NCBI RefSeq assembly: GCF_016863535.1
Contig: NZ_BOPB01000001.1
Span: 186,001-250,000, forward strand
Source: Micromonospora lutea
Lineage (GTDB): Bacteria; Actinomycetota; Actinomycetes; Mycobacteriales; Micromonosporaceae
Direction of reading: 5' to 3'
Length of the DNA stretch: 64,000 nt
Made by a program: the position numbers and the translations under genes. Position 1 is the stretch's first letter. The number at the start of each line of letters is the position of its first letter. Shown here in pieces: positions 35,936-43,697 of this stretch. Under the pieces are notes generated by a model. The model saw nothing but the letters and a program-made list of their open reading frames with translations. It was not told where the DNA came from and searched no databases.

Positions 35936-37078
35936 GTGCGCGACGAGTTCGACGTGGTGGTGGTCGGAGCGGGGCCGGCGGGGGTGGCTGCCGCCCTGGC
36001 GGCTCGTCACGCGGGTGCCGAGGTGTTGCTGGTGGACCGGGCCGAGTTTCCCCGGGACAAGGCCTGTGGTGACGGCATCGCCGCGCACGCGTTGGACGTC
36101 CTCGCCGAACTGGGTGTGCGCGACGCGGTGGCCGGCTTCTCGCCGGTGCCGGCGCTGCGGTTGGTGGCGCCGGACGGCGGTGCCGTGGCGCGGGCGTTGC
36201 CTCGGCCCGCGTACACGGTGCCACGGCAGGTGTTCGACGCGCGGTTGGTGGCGGCGGCGGTCCGGGACGGCGTGCCGCTGTGCCGGCGGGCGGTGCGCCG
36301 GGTCGAGGTGCGCGCCGACCGGGTCGTGCTGGACGGGGAGATCTCCGCCGGGGTGGTGGTGGGTGCCGACGGCGCGGGGTCCGTGGTGCGCCGGGCGCTG
36401 GGCGAGCCGAACAACCCAGACCGGCACCTGGCCCTGGCCATCCGGGGGTACGCACCCGCGCCGCCCGGACCGCCCGCCCAGCTCATCGTCACCTCGGGGG
36501 CCCGCTGGCCCGCGTACGCCTGGTCGTTCCCGATCGGTGACGGCCGCGCGAACGTCGGGTACGGGGAGGTGCTGCGGGGCGAGTCCCTGACCCGTGCCCA
36601 CCTGCTCGACCGGCTGGCCGCGCTGCTGCCGGGCACGGATCCGGCGGAGGTCAGCTCGCTGCGTGCCCATCATCTGCCACTGTCGACGTTCAGGCCGGTG
36701 TCGGGGCGGGGCCGGGTGGTGCTCGCCGGTGACGCGCTCTCGTTGATAAATCCGCTGACCGGCGAGGGAATTTTCTACGCATTGCGCTCCGGGGCGTTGG
36801 CCGGGCAGAGCGCGGTCGGTGCGCCGGAGCACGCCGCCCGACGGTACGCGGACGAGTTGCGCAGCCGGCTCGGCACCCACCTGCGGCACAGCTCGGCGGC
36901 GGCCTGGCTGGCCCGACGGCGGTGGATGGTGGACGCGGTGGTACGGGCAGCCGATCGTGACGTACGCGTCTTCGGCAGGGTGGCCGACCTGGGACTGGGC
37001 GATGGTCTGCTGGACAGCCGGACGCTCGGTCGGATCGCTCTCGGCCTGTCGGTGCGGCATCGGCCACCGGCACACTGA
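35936..37078 (+). CDS. Geranylgeranyl reductase-family FAD protein
   Basis: A 380-residue flavoprotein. The FAD-binding fold is FDVVVVGAGPAGVAAALAA, followed by FPRDKACGDGIAAHALDVL (the family CGDG motif), VVVGADGAGSVVRR and the second FAD motif VVLAGDALSLINPLTGEGI. The family reduces isoprenoid side chains, such as those of menaquinone or geranylgeranyl lipids. The start is GTG 35936 behind AAGGAGG. The following prenyltransferase gene supports an isoprenoid role, though the precise substrate is not evident. Confidence 0.9.
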   Translation: MRDEFDVVVVGAGPAGVAAALAARHAGAEVLLVDRAEFPRDKACGDGIAAHALDVLAELGVRDAVAGFSPVPALRLVAPDGGAVARALPRPAYTVPRQVFDARLVAAAVRDGVPLCRRAVRRVEVRADRVVLDGEISAGVVVGADGAGSVVRRALGEPNNPDRHLALAIRGYAPAPPGPPAQLIVTSGARWPAYAWSFPIGDGRANVGYGEVLRGESLTRAHLLDRLAALLPGTDPAEVSSLRAHHLPLSTFRPVSGRGRVVLAGDALSLINPLTGEGIFYALRSGALAGQSAVGAPEHAARRYADELRSRLGTHLRHSSAAAWLARRRWMVDAVVRAADRDVRVFGRVADLGLGDGLLDSRTLGRIALGLSVRHRPPAH

Positions 37079-37095
37079 CCCGTACGACGGCTCGC

Positions 37096-37101
37096 TACCC
37101 T
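37096..37101 (+). promoter_or_regulatory. -10 element (TACCCT) of the prenyltransferase gene
   Basis: TACCCT ends 8 nt before ATG 37110 (5 nt before GTG 37107), giving a leaderless message from within the gap after the flavoprotein gene. Confidence 0.5.
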
Positions 37102-37109
37102 GCTAGGTG

Positions 37110-37880
37110 ATGACTCTGCGGAAACTTCTCTACTCCCTCTACGAGCGGCGGCTCACGGCCAAGCTCGCGGGCCGTCCGGTGCCCCGTCACGTGGGGGTGA
37201 TGTGCGACGGCAACCGCAGATGGGCACGGGAGATGGGTTTCGTCGATCCGAACGACGGACACCGGATGGGTGCCGAGCGGATCAAGGAACTGCTGCGCTG
37301 GTGTGACGCCGCAGGCGTCGGACACGTGACGCTGTGGCTGCTCTCCACCGACAACCTCTCGCGCCCGGCGGCGGAGCTGGATCCGCTGCTCCAGATCATC
37401 GAGGATCTCACCACCGAGTTGGCCGCGGAGGCCAATCCCTGGCGGCTGCGGATGGTCGGCGCGCTCGACGTGTTGCCGACGCGCCTCGCGACGGCGCTCA
37501 AGGCCGCCGAGGAACGGACCCGGGACCGCGCCGGCAGCGCTCAGGTCAACATCGCTGTCGGGTACGGCGGCCGGCGGGAGATCGCCGACGCGGTGCGCTC
37601 GTTGCTGCTGGAGCACGCGGCGAACGGTGGGACCCTGGAGGAACTGGCCGGATCGCTCGACGTCGACGACATCTCCGAGCATCTGTACACCCGTGGCCTG
37701 CCTGATCCGGATCTGATCATCCGGACCAGCGGCGAGCAGCGCCTGTCCGGCTTCATGCTCTGGCAGTCGGCACACTCGGAGTTCTACTTCTGCGAGCTGA
37801 ACTGGCCTGATTTCCGGCGCGTCGACTTTCTCCGCGCGCTGCGCTCCTACGCCACCCGCCAGCGCCGCTACGGAGTCTGA
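37110..37880 (+). CDS. cis-Prenyltransferase (isoprenyl/undecaprenyl diphosphate synthase family)
   Basis: A 256-residue enzyme that extends allylic diphosphates with isopentenyl diphosphate in the Z configuration. The catalytic MCDGNRRWAREMG, the substrate region WLLSTDNLSRP and the C-terminal RTSGEQRLSGFMLWQ with EFYFCELNWPDF are all intact. Product length cannot be read from sequence; actinobacteria have both short (farnesyl) and decaprenyl enzymes. GTG 37107 is an alternative start one codon earlier. Confidence 0.95.
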   Translation: MTLRKLLYSLYERRLTAKLAGRPVPRHVGVMCDGNRRWAREMGFVDPNDGHRMGAERIKELLRWCDAAGVGHVTLWLLSTDNLSRPAAELDPLLQIIEDLTTELAAEANPWRLRMVGALDVLPTRLATALKAAEERTRDRAGSAQVNIAVGYGGRREIADAVRSLLLEHAANGGTLEELAGSLDVDDISEHLYTRGLPDPDLIIRTSGEQRLSGFMLWQSAHSEFYFCELNWPDFRRVDFLRALRSYATRQRRYGV

Positions 37881-37911
37881 GACCCGACGCGGCGCCGGAC
37901 GGGGGTCAGCC

Positions 37912-38736
37912 TCAGCCGAGGCGGTGGATGGCCTCGGTGAGGAAGTCGCCCAGGTCGGCCGGGGAGTCGATGGTGAGGTCCGCGGCCTCGGCGACGTCGT
38001 CGCCGGTCTCCGGGTTGGCGACGGCGACGCAGACGCCGAGGAAGTCCGGGTCCTCGGCGGCACGGGCCCGCAGCGCCGCGAAAGCCTTGATGTCGGAGAC
38101 GTCGTCACCGAAGTACCAGGCTGCGCGTACCCCCTGCACCAGCTCGTCGATCACCATGCCCTTGTCCCGGTCGACGGGCGGCTTGATTTCCAGGACCATC
38201 CGGCCGATCTGCACCCGCAGACCGAGGCGCTCGGCCTGATCGCGACCCCACTGCTCGACGGTGGCGGCGAGTTGCGGCGTGGTACGCCAGTGCAGGGCGA
38301 CCGACAGCCGCTTGTACTCCACGAGGGTGCCGGGTGGCAGTTCGGTGCGGGCGAGTTCGGCGAGTTCGGCCATCGTGGGCACCCACGGCAGGGCGGCCGG
38401 CTCGGTGACCGTGTCGCCGCCGGAGTGGCTGTGTTCCAGCCCGTAGAGACCGTACAGGTCGACGCCGGCGAGTCCGTCGAAATGCTCGCGCAGGAACTGC
38501 ACCGGTCGGGCCGAGACGATGGCGATGCGCCGCACGATGGGGGCGAGTGCCTCGATGGCGGCCAGCACCTTCGGCGCGGGCTGTACCTGTGTCGGGTCGT
38601 CGGCGACCGGCGCGAGGGTGCCGTCGAAGTCGAAGAAGAGGACGGTCTCGGCGGCCCGGTCGGCGGTTGCCCGCCAGGCCTGGTCGGCGTTCAACGGGGT
38701 CTTCGGCTGCTGGTTGCCCAGATTCAACGGCGGCAC
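37912..38736 (-). CDS. otsB: Trehalose-6-phosphate phosphatase
   Basis: A 274-residue HAD-family phosphatase with the nucleophile motif FFDFDGTLAPVADDP, the second motif IVSARP, a cap with LEHSHSG, and the metal site AWYFGDDVSDIKAF. It removes phosphate from trehalose 6-phosphate. No otsA is adjacent in the window. The start is GTG 38736, with TACGCT 7 nt before it on the minus strand; the frame continues upstream without stops as shadow. Confidence 0.92.
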   Translation of the reverse strand: MPPLNLGNQQPKTPLNADQAWRATADRAAETVLFFDFDGTLAPVADDPTQVQPAPKVLAAIEALAPIVRRIAIVSARPVQFLREHFDGLAGVDLYGLYGLEHSHSGGDTVTEPAALPWVPTMAELAELARTELPPGTLVEYKRLSVALHWRTTPQLAATVEQWGRDQAERLGLRVQIGRMVLEIKPPVDRDKGMVIDELVQGVRAAWYFGDDVSDIKAFAALRARAAEDPDFLGVCVAVANPETGDDVAEAADLTIDSPADLGDFLTEAIHRLG

Positions 38737-38743
38737 GCGCGAC

Positions 38744-38749
38744 AGCGTA
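38744..38749 (-). promoter_or_regulatory. -10 element (TACGCT) of otsB
   Basis: The minus-strand TACGCT is 7 nt before GTG 38736, at leaderless spacing, and supports that start choice. Confidence 0.5.
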
Positions 38750-38804
38750 CCCCGGGTTCGGCCGGTCAATCCTGCCGTGGATCCGGGTGCGGGACGGGTG
38801 TGAT

Positions 38805-39158
38805 TCAGCGTTCGGCGGCTCCACGTCCCCGGCGTCCGAACGGCACCACGGCCGCCTCTTGGCCGTGACTGAGCAGGTAGCCCTCCACGAAGCCGGAGTT
38901 CCGGTCGCCGGTGTGCGCCTCGATGTCCCGCAGCCGCTCCACCAGGAACTCGGTGAGCGCGGTGAGCCGATCGTTGAGCCGGTCGTGCAGTTCGGCGACG
39001 ACGGCCAGGACGATCGCGGTGCCGGCGGTGGCGAGCGCGAAGAGGTTGACGAGCAGTGGAAGCTGCCCGCCGTTCAGGGTCAGGGTCACCGCGTTGCCGG
39101 TGACGCAGAGCGTCACCGAGACCGTCGCGACCACGACTGCCAACCATTTCAGGGTCAT
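38805..39158 (-). CDS. Small two-helix membrane protein, hypothetical
   Basis: A 117-residue protein with two membrane helices (about 5-24 and 35-57), a helical cytosolic stretch AELHDRLNDRLTALTEFLVE and an Arg/Gly-rich tail. No family is recognised. The start is ATG 39158, with a modest purine stretch upstream. It sits between otsB and an HTH regulator on the same strand and may be in one transcript with either. Confidence 0.65.
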   Translation of the reverse strand: MTLKWLAVVVATVSVTLCVTGNAVTLTLNGGQLPLLVNLFALATAGTAIVLAVVAELHDRLNDRLTALTEFLVERLRDIEAHTGDRNSGFVEGYLLSHGQEAAVVPFGRRGRGAAER

Positions 39159-39318
39159 GGAGAGACCCCCTTCTGTCCCGCAGGGCTGGGTTCGGCCTTG
39201 TCCCGTCCCCCCGCCGACGACGAGCCCAAGCAGTACAAACACGGACGCTAGCGCGCCCGGTCCCGCCCCGTAGCGAAACGAATGAGGCTGCCCTGCCGTT
39301 CTTTCGCCATCTGAGGAA

Positions 39319-39759
39319 CTAGCTGGCTGCTTCCCCTCGTTTCCGGACACCGAGCGGCAAGGTCGGGCGATATGCGAGGTAACGAATGGTTTCTCGGATG
39401 TGGAACTTCTCCGCGTCCGATACCGCAGGGTCGACCAGACGGCGGAGCAATGCCTCGACGTCGGGGTCCATCGGCGGTGGTGGCGGCGAGGTCCGGCGGG
39501 AGGCCGTCCGGTCCCAGCCCAGGGCCGCGAAGGCCACGGTCGGATCGAGCCCGAGACCCTCGCAGAAGGCCACCACCCGCTCTGCTTCCGGATCGCTGGC
39601 CCAGTCGCCGCGTACCCACCGGTTGATGGTCTGCCGCGAGACGCCGGTGCGCCGGGAGACCTCGGTGCCGCTCCACGCCCGGGTCGCGCGAGCCTCGTCG
39701 AGGGCGCGCCGGACGAAGGTGGCGAAGGCGATCTTCCGCGCGCTGGTCGTCTCGGTCAC
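39319..39759 (-). CDS. XRE-like helix-turn-helix regulator
   Basis: A 146-residue DNA-binding protein. The N-terminal HTH (about 10-65) reads FVRRALDEARATRAWSG, then EVSRRTGVSRQTINRWVRGD, a lambda-repressor/Cro-type fold, followed by a helical domain and a Pro-run. The start is GTG 39759, with TACGGT 6 nt upstream, so leaderless. Across a 264-bp gap lies a divergent small-protein gene preceded by two direct repeats that are good candidates for its binding sites. Confidence 0.82.
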   Translation of the reverse strand: MTETTSARKIAFATFVRRALDEARATRAWSGTEVSRRTGVSRQTINRWVRGDWASDPEAERVVAFCEGLGLDPTVAFAALGWDRTASRRTSPPPPPMDPDVEALLRRLVDPAVSDAEKFHIRETIRYLAYRPTLPLGVRKRGEAAS

Positions 39760-39765
39760 CTCGTG

Positions 39766-39771
39766 ACCGTA
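39766..39771 (-). promoter_or_regulatory. -10 element (TACGGT) of the HTH regulator
   Basis: The minus-strand TACGGT is 6 nt before GTG 39759. It chooses this start over longer upstream options. Confidence 0.5.
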
Positions 39772-39934
39772 CGACCGTTGAGTCTGGGGGACGGTGCCTG
39801 CCACGCGTCTGTCACGCTTACGTGACGTCGTTGCGGTCTGGCCGGAGGGGGGTCCGGCGCTCTTCCTGAGGGGTGCCACCTGCGAAGGATAGATGTGCGT
39901 AGGTGCGGATGCAAACGAACGAAAAGCTGATACT

Positions 39935-39982
39935 GTCACGTTCATGGGACAACCTACGGTGTGTCACGTGCATGAGACGACC
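39935..39982 (+). promoter_or_regulatory. Two 20-bp direct repeats around a -10 hexamer (candidate operators)
   Basis: GTCACGTTCATGGGACAACC (39935-39954) and GTCACGTGCATGAGACGACC (39963-39982) match at 17 of 20 positions with a 28-bp period. A TACGGT hexamer (39955-39960) lies between them, as the -10 of the rightward gene. Binding would directly control that promoter. Confidence 0.6.
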
Positions 39983-40023
39983 AGTGCTCACCTGCGTCAC
40001 GCGCCCGGTGCGAGGGGGATGCG

Positions 40024-40368
40024 GTGACCGAACTCGCAACCCGTGCTCAGGCGTTCAGCCTGGTGGCCGAGGGGGTTGCCGCCGGACTGAGTGCGCCGTG
40101 GCGCCTCTATCTCGCCCGAGGCTGCCGCTACCTTTCGCTCAGCGTGGGTGACCGTGCCGAGTGGAACGCCTGGCGGACCCACCTCGGCTGCCCGGAACTG
40201 AGCGTGCGGGTCTACGACGCCGGTGGCGAGATCCGCCGCGCTTCGATGGCCGAGGTGGTGATGGACGGCTGCCGGATCAGCGTCGAACTGGTGGAGGAGA
40301 TCGGCACCGACGACCTCGACCGGCTGCTGGTGGCCGACCCGACCACGATCGAACCGGAGGACCGATGA
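40024..40368 (+). CDS. Small soluble protein, hypothetical
   Basis: A 114-residue protein from GTG 40024 with GAGGGGG upstream. No motif is recognised. The middle part (RLYLARGCRYLSLSVGDRAEW) and the acidic C-terminus suggest a compact alpha/beta fold. It is divergent from the HTH regulator. Downstream, an 11-codon frame and the next gene follow in an unbroken chain of 4-bp overlaps, so the three are translated together. Confidence 0.7.
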   Translation: MTELATRAQAFSLVAEGVAAGLSAPWRLYLARGCRYLSLSVGDRAEWNAWRTHLGCPELSVRVYDAGGEIRRASMAEVVMDGCRISVELVEEIGTDDLDRLLVADPTTIEPEDR

Positions 40369-40400
40369 TGGCCGCGCGGGCAACCGGAGCCGCCGGATGA
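40365..40400 (+). CDS. Possible 11-residue relay ORF linking two genes
   Basis: ATG 40365 overlaps the TGA of the previous gene, and this frame's TGA overlaps ATG 40397 of the next, with 4-bp ATGA junctions at both ends. It encodes MMAARATGAAG. It may serve only to carry ribosomes from one gene to the next. Confidence 0.3.
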   Translation: MMAARATGAAG

Positions 40401-40825
40401 GTCCGTTCCTGGCGATCTTCCTGGTGCTCGTGCTCGCCGCGACGAGCTACGCCGCCGGGCGGCTGCACGGGCAGCTCAGTTACCGGATCGGTTACCGCTT
40501 CGGCTACCGGCAGGGCTACTTCGACGGGGACCGTGGCGCGTGGAACCGGCGTCGCCGGGACGCCCAGGCGGCCATCGCCTCCGCACTCGCCGTCGCGGCA
40601 CCGTCGTCACCTTCCACCCGAGTCTCGGCCACGGTGAACCCCCTTCAGCCACGCGGCGCGTGTGCACCACCTCCGGCACTGCGGTCCGACGGACCGCCGG
40701 GGGAGATCGAAAAGGGTTCCGTGGCCCGCCCGGGCACCACGTACACCGGATCGTCCTTCGCGGAGCCGGCCGCCCCGGTCACCGGGCGGCACCCGACCGG
40801 CACCCTCGTCCGACGGACCGGCTGA
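40397..40825 (+). CDS. Single-pass membrane protein with Tyr/Gly/Arg repeat, hypothetical
   Basis: A 142-residue protein. An N-terminal membrane helix (about 3-21) is followed by a striking YRIGYRFGYRQGYFDGDRG stretch, spaced every four residues, and an Arg-rich helix. The rest is Pro/Ser/Thr-rich and disordered. The spacing suggests an amphipathic face lying on the membrane. ATG 40397 has GGAG at about 8-nt spacing. Family not recognised. Confidence 0.65.
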   Translation: MSPFLAIFLVLVLAATSYAAGRLHGQLSYRIGYRFGYRQGYFDGDRGAWNRRRRDAQAAIASALAVAAPSSPSTRVSATVNPLQPRGACAPPPALRSDGPPGEIEKGSVARPGTTYTGSSFAEPAAPVTGRHPTGTLVRRTG

Positions 40826-40921
40826 ACCGGTCGACGGGCTCCGGCCCGTCCACAGGCGCGGCGCGTACGCCCGTTCCGGGCGGCGCCGCCGGGGCCACGT
40901 CAGACCGGTGGCGGTGGTCCC

Positions 40922-40962
40922 ACCGGCCGGGATGCGCGCAGGGGGCATGCATCCCGGCCGGT
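40922..40962. terminator. Perfect 14-bp inverted repeat
   Basis: The arms ACCGGCCGGGATGC (40922-40935) and complement (40949-40962) surround a 13-nt loop, 97 bp after the membrane-protein stop. The 395-bp gap 40826-41220 holds this hairpin and the PhoH promoter but no supported gene. Confidence 0.55.
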
Positions 40963-41067
40963 TCGTCTCTCTCCAGGCCCGACTCCGCCCTGCCGGCCGC
41001 CGCCTGGGCTCGACTGACTCGACCGAGGACTTTCACACGCGCCCTAGCCGGGATGGGTACGGGGAGC

Positions 41068-41073
41068 TAGCGT
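41068..41073 (+). promoter_or_regulatory. -10 element (TAGCGT) upstream of the PIN-PhoH gene
   Basis: TAGCGT ends 6 nt before an in-frame ATG at 41080. This would give a leaderless start 47 codons before the start I chose (GTG 41221); see the gene entry. Confidence 0.4.
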
Positions 41074-41220
41074 CTAGGCATGGCGCGGGGTTGTCCCGAG
41101 CCAGCCGGCCCGCCCGGCCTGCGACCTCGCGCACGGGGCCCGCATCCGACCCCGTGTCAGCCGGGCATCCGGAGGAGGCGGACCGCGGGTGGCCGGGTGC
41201 CCATCCGCCGGAGCAGGCCT

Positions 41221-42636
41221 GTGACGACTCGCCGTACTGCCGCCGGTGCCGACCAGGGCCCGGCCGCGACTACCACGACCCGCCGCAGCACCCGGAGCCG
41301 CCGTACGGCGGACGCCGGTTCGGCCGATCTCAGGGAGCCCGGACCAGCGGGCCAGTCCTTCGTTCTGGACACCTCCGTGCTACTCAGCGACCCGGCGGCG
41401 TTCCACCGCTTCGCCGAGCATGAGGTGGTGCTTCCGTTGGTGGTGATTTCCGAGTTGGAGGGCAAGCGGCATCACCCGGAGCTGGGCTGGTTCGCCCGCC
41501 AGTCGCTACGCATGCTGGACGAGCTGCGGGTGCGCCACGGTCGGCTGGACCGGCCCGTGCCGGCCAACGATGTCGGCGGCACGCTGCGCGTGGAGCTGAA
41601 CCACACCGATGACGGGGTACTGCCGCCGGGCTTCCGCAACGAGTCCAATGACGCCCGGATCCTCTCCGTCGCGTTGAACCTCGCCGCCGAAGGGCGGGAG
41701 GTGACGCTGGTCAGCAAGGACATGCCGTTGCGGGTCAAGGCCGCCTCCGTGGGGCTGCGCGCGGACGAATACCGGCACGGCCAGGCCAGCGACCCGACCT
41801 GGACGGGGATGGCCGAGTTGGAGCTCGTGGAGGAGGACATCGCGCGGCTCTACGCGGGAGAGGTCATCGACGTGGACGCGGCGGCGGGCCTGCCCTGCCA
41901 CACCGGCTTGGTGCTGCACTCCTCCCGGGGCTCGGCGCTCGGACGGGTGCTGCCGGACAAGACGGTGCGGCTGGTCCGTGGCGACCGGGAGGCGTTCGGC
42001 GTGCACGGGCGTTCGGCCGAGCAGCGGATCGCGCTCGACCTGCTGCTCGACGAGTCGATCGGCATCGTCTCGCTCGGTGGCCGGGCCGGCACCGGCAAGT
42101 CCGCCCTGGCGTTGTGCGCGGGGTTGGAGGCGGTGATGGAACGTCGCCGGCACAAGAAGGTGATCGTCTTCCGTCCGCTGTACGCCGTCGGCGGGCAGGA
42201 ACTGGGTTACCTGCCCGGCTCGGAGTCGGAAAAGATGTCGCCCTGGGCACAGGCGGTCTTCGACACGCTCGGCGCGGTGGTGCACGAGAACGTGCTGGAG
42301 GAGGTCACCTCGCGCGGTCTGCTGGAGGTGTTGCCACTGACCCACATCCGGGGTCGCAGCCTGCATGACGCGTTCGTCATCGTCGACGAGGCGCAGTCGC
42401 TGGAGCGCGGGGTGCTGCTGACCGTGCTCTCCCGGATTGGCCAGGGCTCCCGGGTGGTGCTGACCCATGACGTCGCGCAGCGGGACAATCTGCGGGTCGG
42501 ACGGCACGACGGGGTCACTGCGGTGATCGAGGCGTTGAAGGGTCATCAGCTCTTCGCGCACGTGACGCTCAGCCGTTCGGAGCGTTCACCTATCGCCGCG
42601 ATGGTGACTGACCTTCTGGAGGACGTCCCGACATGA
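41221..42636 (+). CDS. PhoH-family ATPase with N-terminal PIN domain (PhoH2 type)
   Basis: A 471-residue fusion. The N-terminal PIN ribonuclease domain (about 45-180) has [28 protein letters not shown] and [13 protein letters not shown]. The C-terminal PhoH ATPase has Walker [32 protein letters not shown] and Walker B FVIVDEAQ. Such PIN-PhoH proteins unwind and cut RNA. GTG 41221 with GGAG is taken as start because the extra 47 residues from ATG 41080 are Arg/Pro-rich and unlike a domain. However, a -10 hexamer 6 nt before 41080 makes the longer form possible. Confidence 0.93.
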   Translation: MTTRRTAAGADQGPAATTTTRRSTRSRRTADAGSADLREPGPAGQSFVLDTSVLLSDPAAFHRFAEHEVVLPLVVISELEGKRHHPELGWFARQSLRMLDELRVRHGRLDRPVPANDVGGTLRVELNHTDDGVLPPGFRNESNDARILSVALNLAAEGREVTLVSKDMPLRVKAASVGLRADEYRHGQASDPTWTGMAELELVEEDIARLYAGEVIDVDAAAGLPCHTGLVLHSSRGSALGRVLPDKTVRLVRGDREAFGVHGRSAEQRIALDLLLDESIGIVSLGGRAGTGKSALALCAGLEAVMERRRHKKVIVFRPLYAVGGQELGYLPGSESEKMSPWAQAVFDTLGAVVHENVLEEVTSRGLLEVLPLTHIRGRSLHDAFVIVDEAQSLERGVLLTVLSRIGQGSRVVLTHDVAQRDNLRVGRHDGVTAVIEALKGHQLFAHVTLSRSERSPIAAMVTDLLEDVPT

Positions 42637-42669
42637 CAGCCGGTTTGGGCGTATCACGTTGATTTACGG

Positions 42670-42685
42670 CGTGACCCACGTCACA
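42670..42685. promoter_or_regulatory. CRP/FNR-family-like site CGTGA-N6-TCACA
   Basis: CGTGACCCACGTCACA matches the TGTGA-N6-TCACA consensus at nine of ten specified positions. It lies 238 bp upstream of the transglycosylase start. Mycobacterial rpfA, a comparable muralytic gene, is a known CRP target. Confidence 0.45.
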
Positions 42686-42825
42686 ATCGAGGTTCATGGT
42701 TTCCCAAGAGCCTCACTGTGCGCGATGGTGTCCCACGGGCGCCCACGCACCCGAAGCATCATTGGTGATCGTTCGTCACTCCAGCAGAGCAACGGACGAC
42801 GTCAGGATGCGACGCGGTGCGTCCA

Positions 42826-42849
42826 CCGTGGCCGGCATGCCGGCCACGG
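42826..42849. repeat. Perfect 24-bp palindrome in the transglycosylase leader
   Basis: CCGTGGCCGGCA followed directly by its complement, with no loop, 74 bp before the start codon. It could be a regulator site or a cruciform/hairpin. Confidence 0.5.
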
Positions 42850-42922
42850 GCGCCCGTGGCGCGCTACGACCCCGTGCGGTCGCTGCACGCCGCGTCCCTG
42901 AACCCGACGAAGGGATCACTTC

Positions 42923-43597
42923 GTGAGTCGGCCGTGGAGCCGGTTCGCCGCCCGCACCGCAGCTGTCGCGCTGCTCTCGGTGGGTGTAGCCGGCGGTTTC
43001 TACCTGAGCGAGGACCGCCAGTCGCAGCGTTCGAGCCCTGCCACGCAGGTGGCCGGCAACGTCAGCGACATCGACGTCAACGTCGAATACCGGCAGGAAG
43101 AGGCGGTTTCCCGCCAGGTCCGCACCGCCCGTCAGCAGGCCACCGAGGTCAGGAAGCAGGCCAAGGCCGCCGCCGAGAAGGCCCGCAAGGCCGAGGAGGC
43201 AGCTCGCAAGAAGGCCGAGGAGAAGGCCCGCAAGGAGGCTGCGGCCCGGGCCGCGAAGCCGTACGACGGCCCGATCCCGGAGTCCTGCGAGGAGTACAGC
43301 GGCAACCGGAAGGTCGGCTGCGCCCTCATGATCGACGCGGGCTTCAAGATCGATCAGTTCCCGTGCCTGGACAAGCTCTGGAACAAGGAGAGCGGCTGGA
43401 ACCACAAGGCCCGCAACCCTTCCTCCGGGGCGTACGGCATCCCGCAGGCGTACCCGGGAAGCAAGATGTCCTCGGTCGGTGACGACTGGCAGACCAACCC
43501 GGTCACCCAGATCAAGTGGGGGCTGGGCTACATCAAGGGCCGCTACAGCACACCCTGCGGGGCGTGGACGCACTCGCAGAACAAGGGCTACTACTGA
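42923..43597 (+). CDS. Secreted lytic transglycosylase-like protein
   Basis: A 224-residue exported protein. The N-terminal membrane/signal segment is about 8-28. A charged coiled coil (about 60-112; runs of KAEEAARKKAEEKARKEA) spaces the domain from the membrane, and a C-terminal SLT-type domain has the probable catalytic Glu in LWNKESGWNHKARN followed by SGAYGIPQAYPGSK. It should cut peptidoglycan glycan strands. The start is GTG 42923 after GAAGGG. A strong terminator follows. Confidence 0.88.
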   Translation: MSRPWSRFAARTAAVALLSVGVAGGFYLSEDRQSQRSSPATQVAGNVSDIDVNVEYRQEEAVSRQVRTARQQATEVRKQAKAAAEKARKAEEAARKKAEEKARKEAAARAAKPYDGPIPESCEEYSGNRKVGCALMIDAGFKIDQFPCLDKLWNKESGWNHKARNPSSGAYGIPQAYPGSKMSSVGDDWQTNPVTQIKWGLGYIKGRYSTPCGAWTHSQNKGYY

Positions 43598-43608
43598 GCT
43601 GAGCCACG

Positions 43609-43639
43609 GCGGCGGGGTGCGGACACCGCACCCCGCCGC
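43609..43639 (+). terminator. Strong intrinsic hairpin after the transglycosylase gene
   Basis: Perfect 14-bp arms (GCGGCGGGGTGCGG and complement) with a 3-nt loop, 11 bp after the stop codon. Confidence 0.75.
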
Positions 43640-43697
43640 GCTGTGTCTCGTGCGGGAAAAGTGGCGGCTGCCCGCGTTTGCTGATAGCTGTTGACGG

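Larger units (their letters stand above)
42637..42922. other. Regulatory gap upstream of the transglycosylase gene
   Basis: A 286-bp region with no supported gene. It holds a CRP-like dyad (42670-42685) and a 24-bp palindrome (42826-42849). I looked for a c-di-AMP riboswitch here and did not find one. Confidence 0.5.

Noticed and set aside
42637..42922. Possible c-di-AMP (ydaO) riboswitch before the transglycosylase gene
   Set aside because: Muralytic genes of actinomycetes often have one and GAACCCGAC occurs near the end, but the GGGTGAATC-type core and the paired frame around it are missing.
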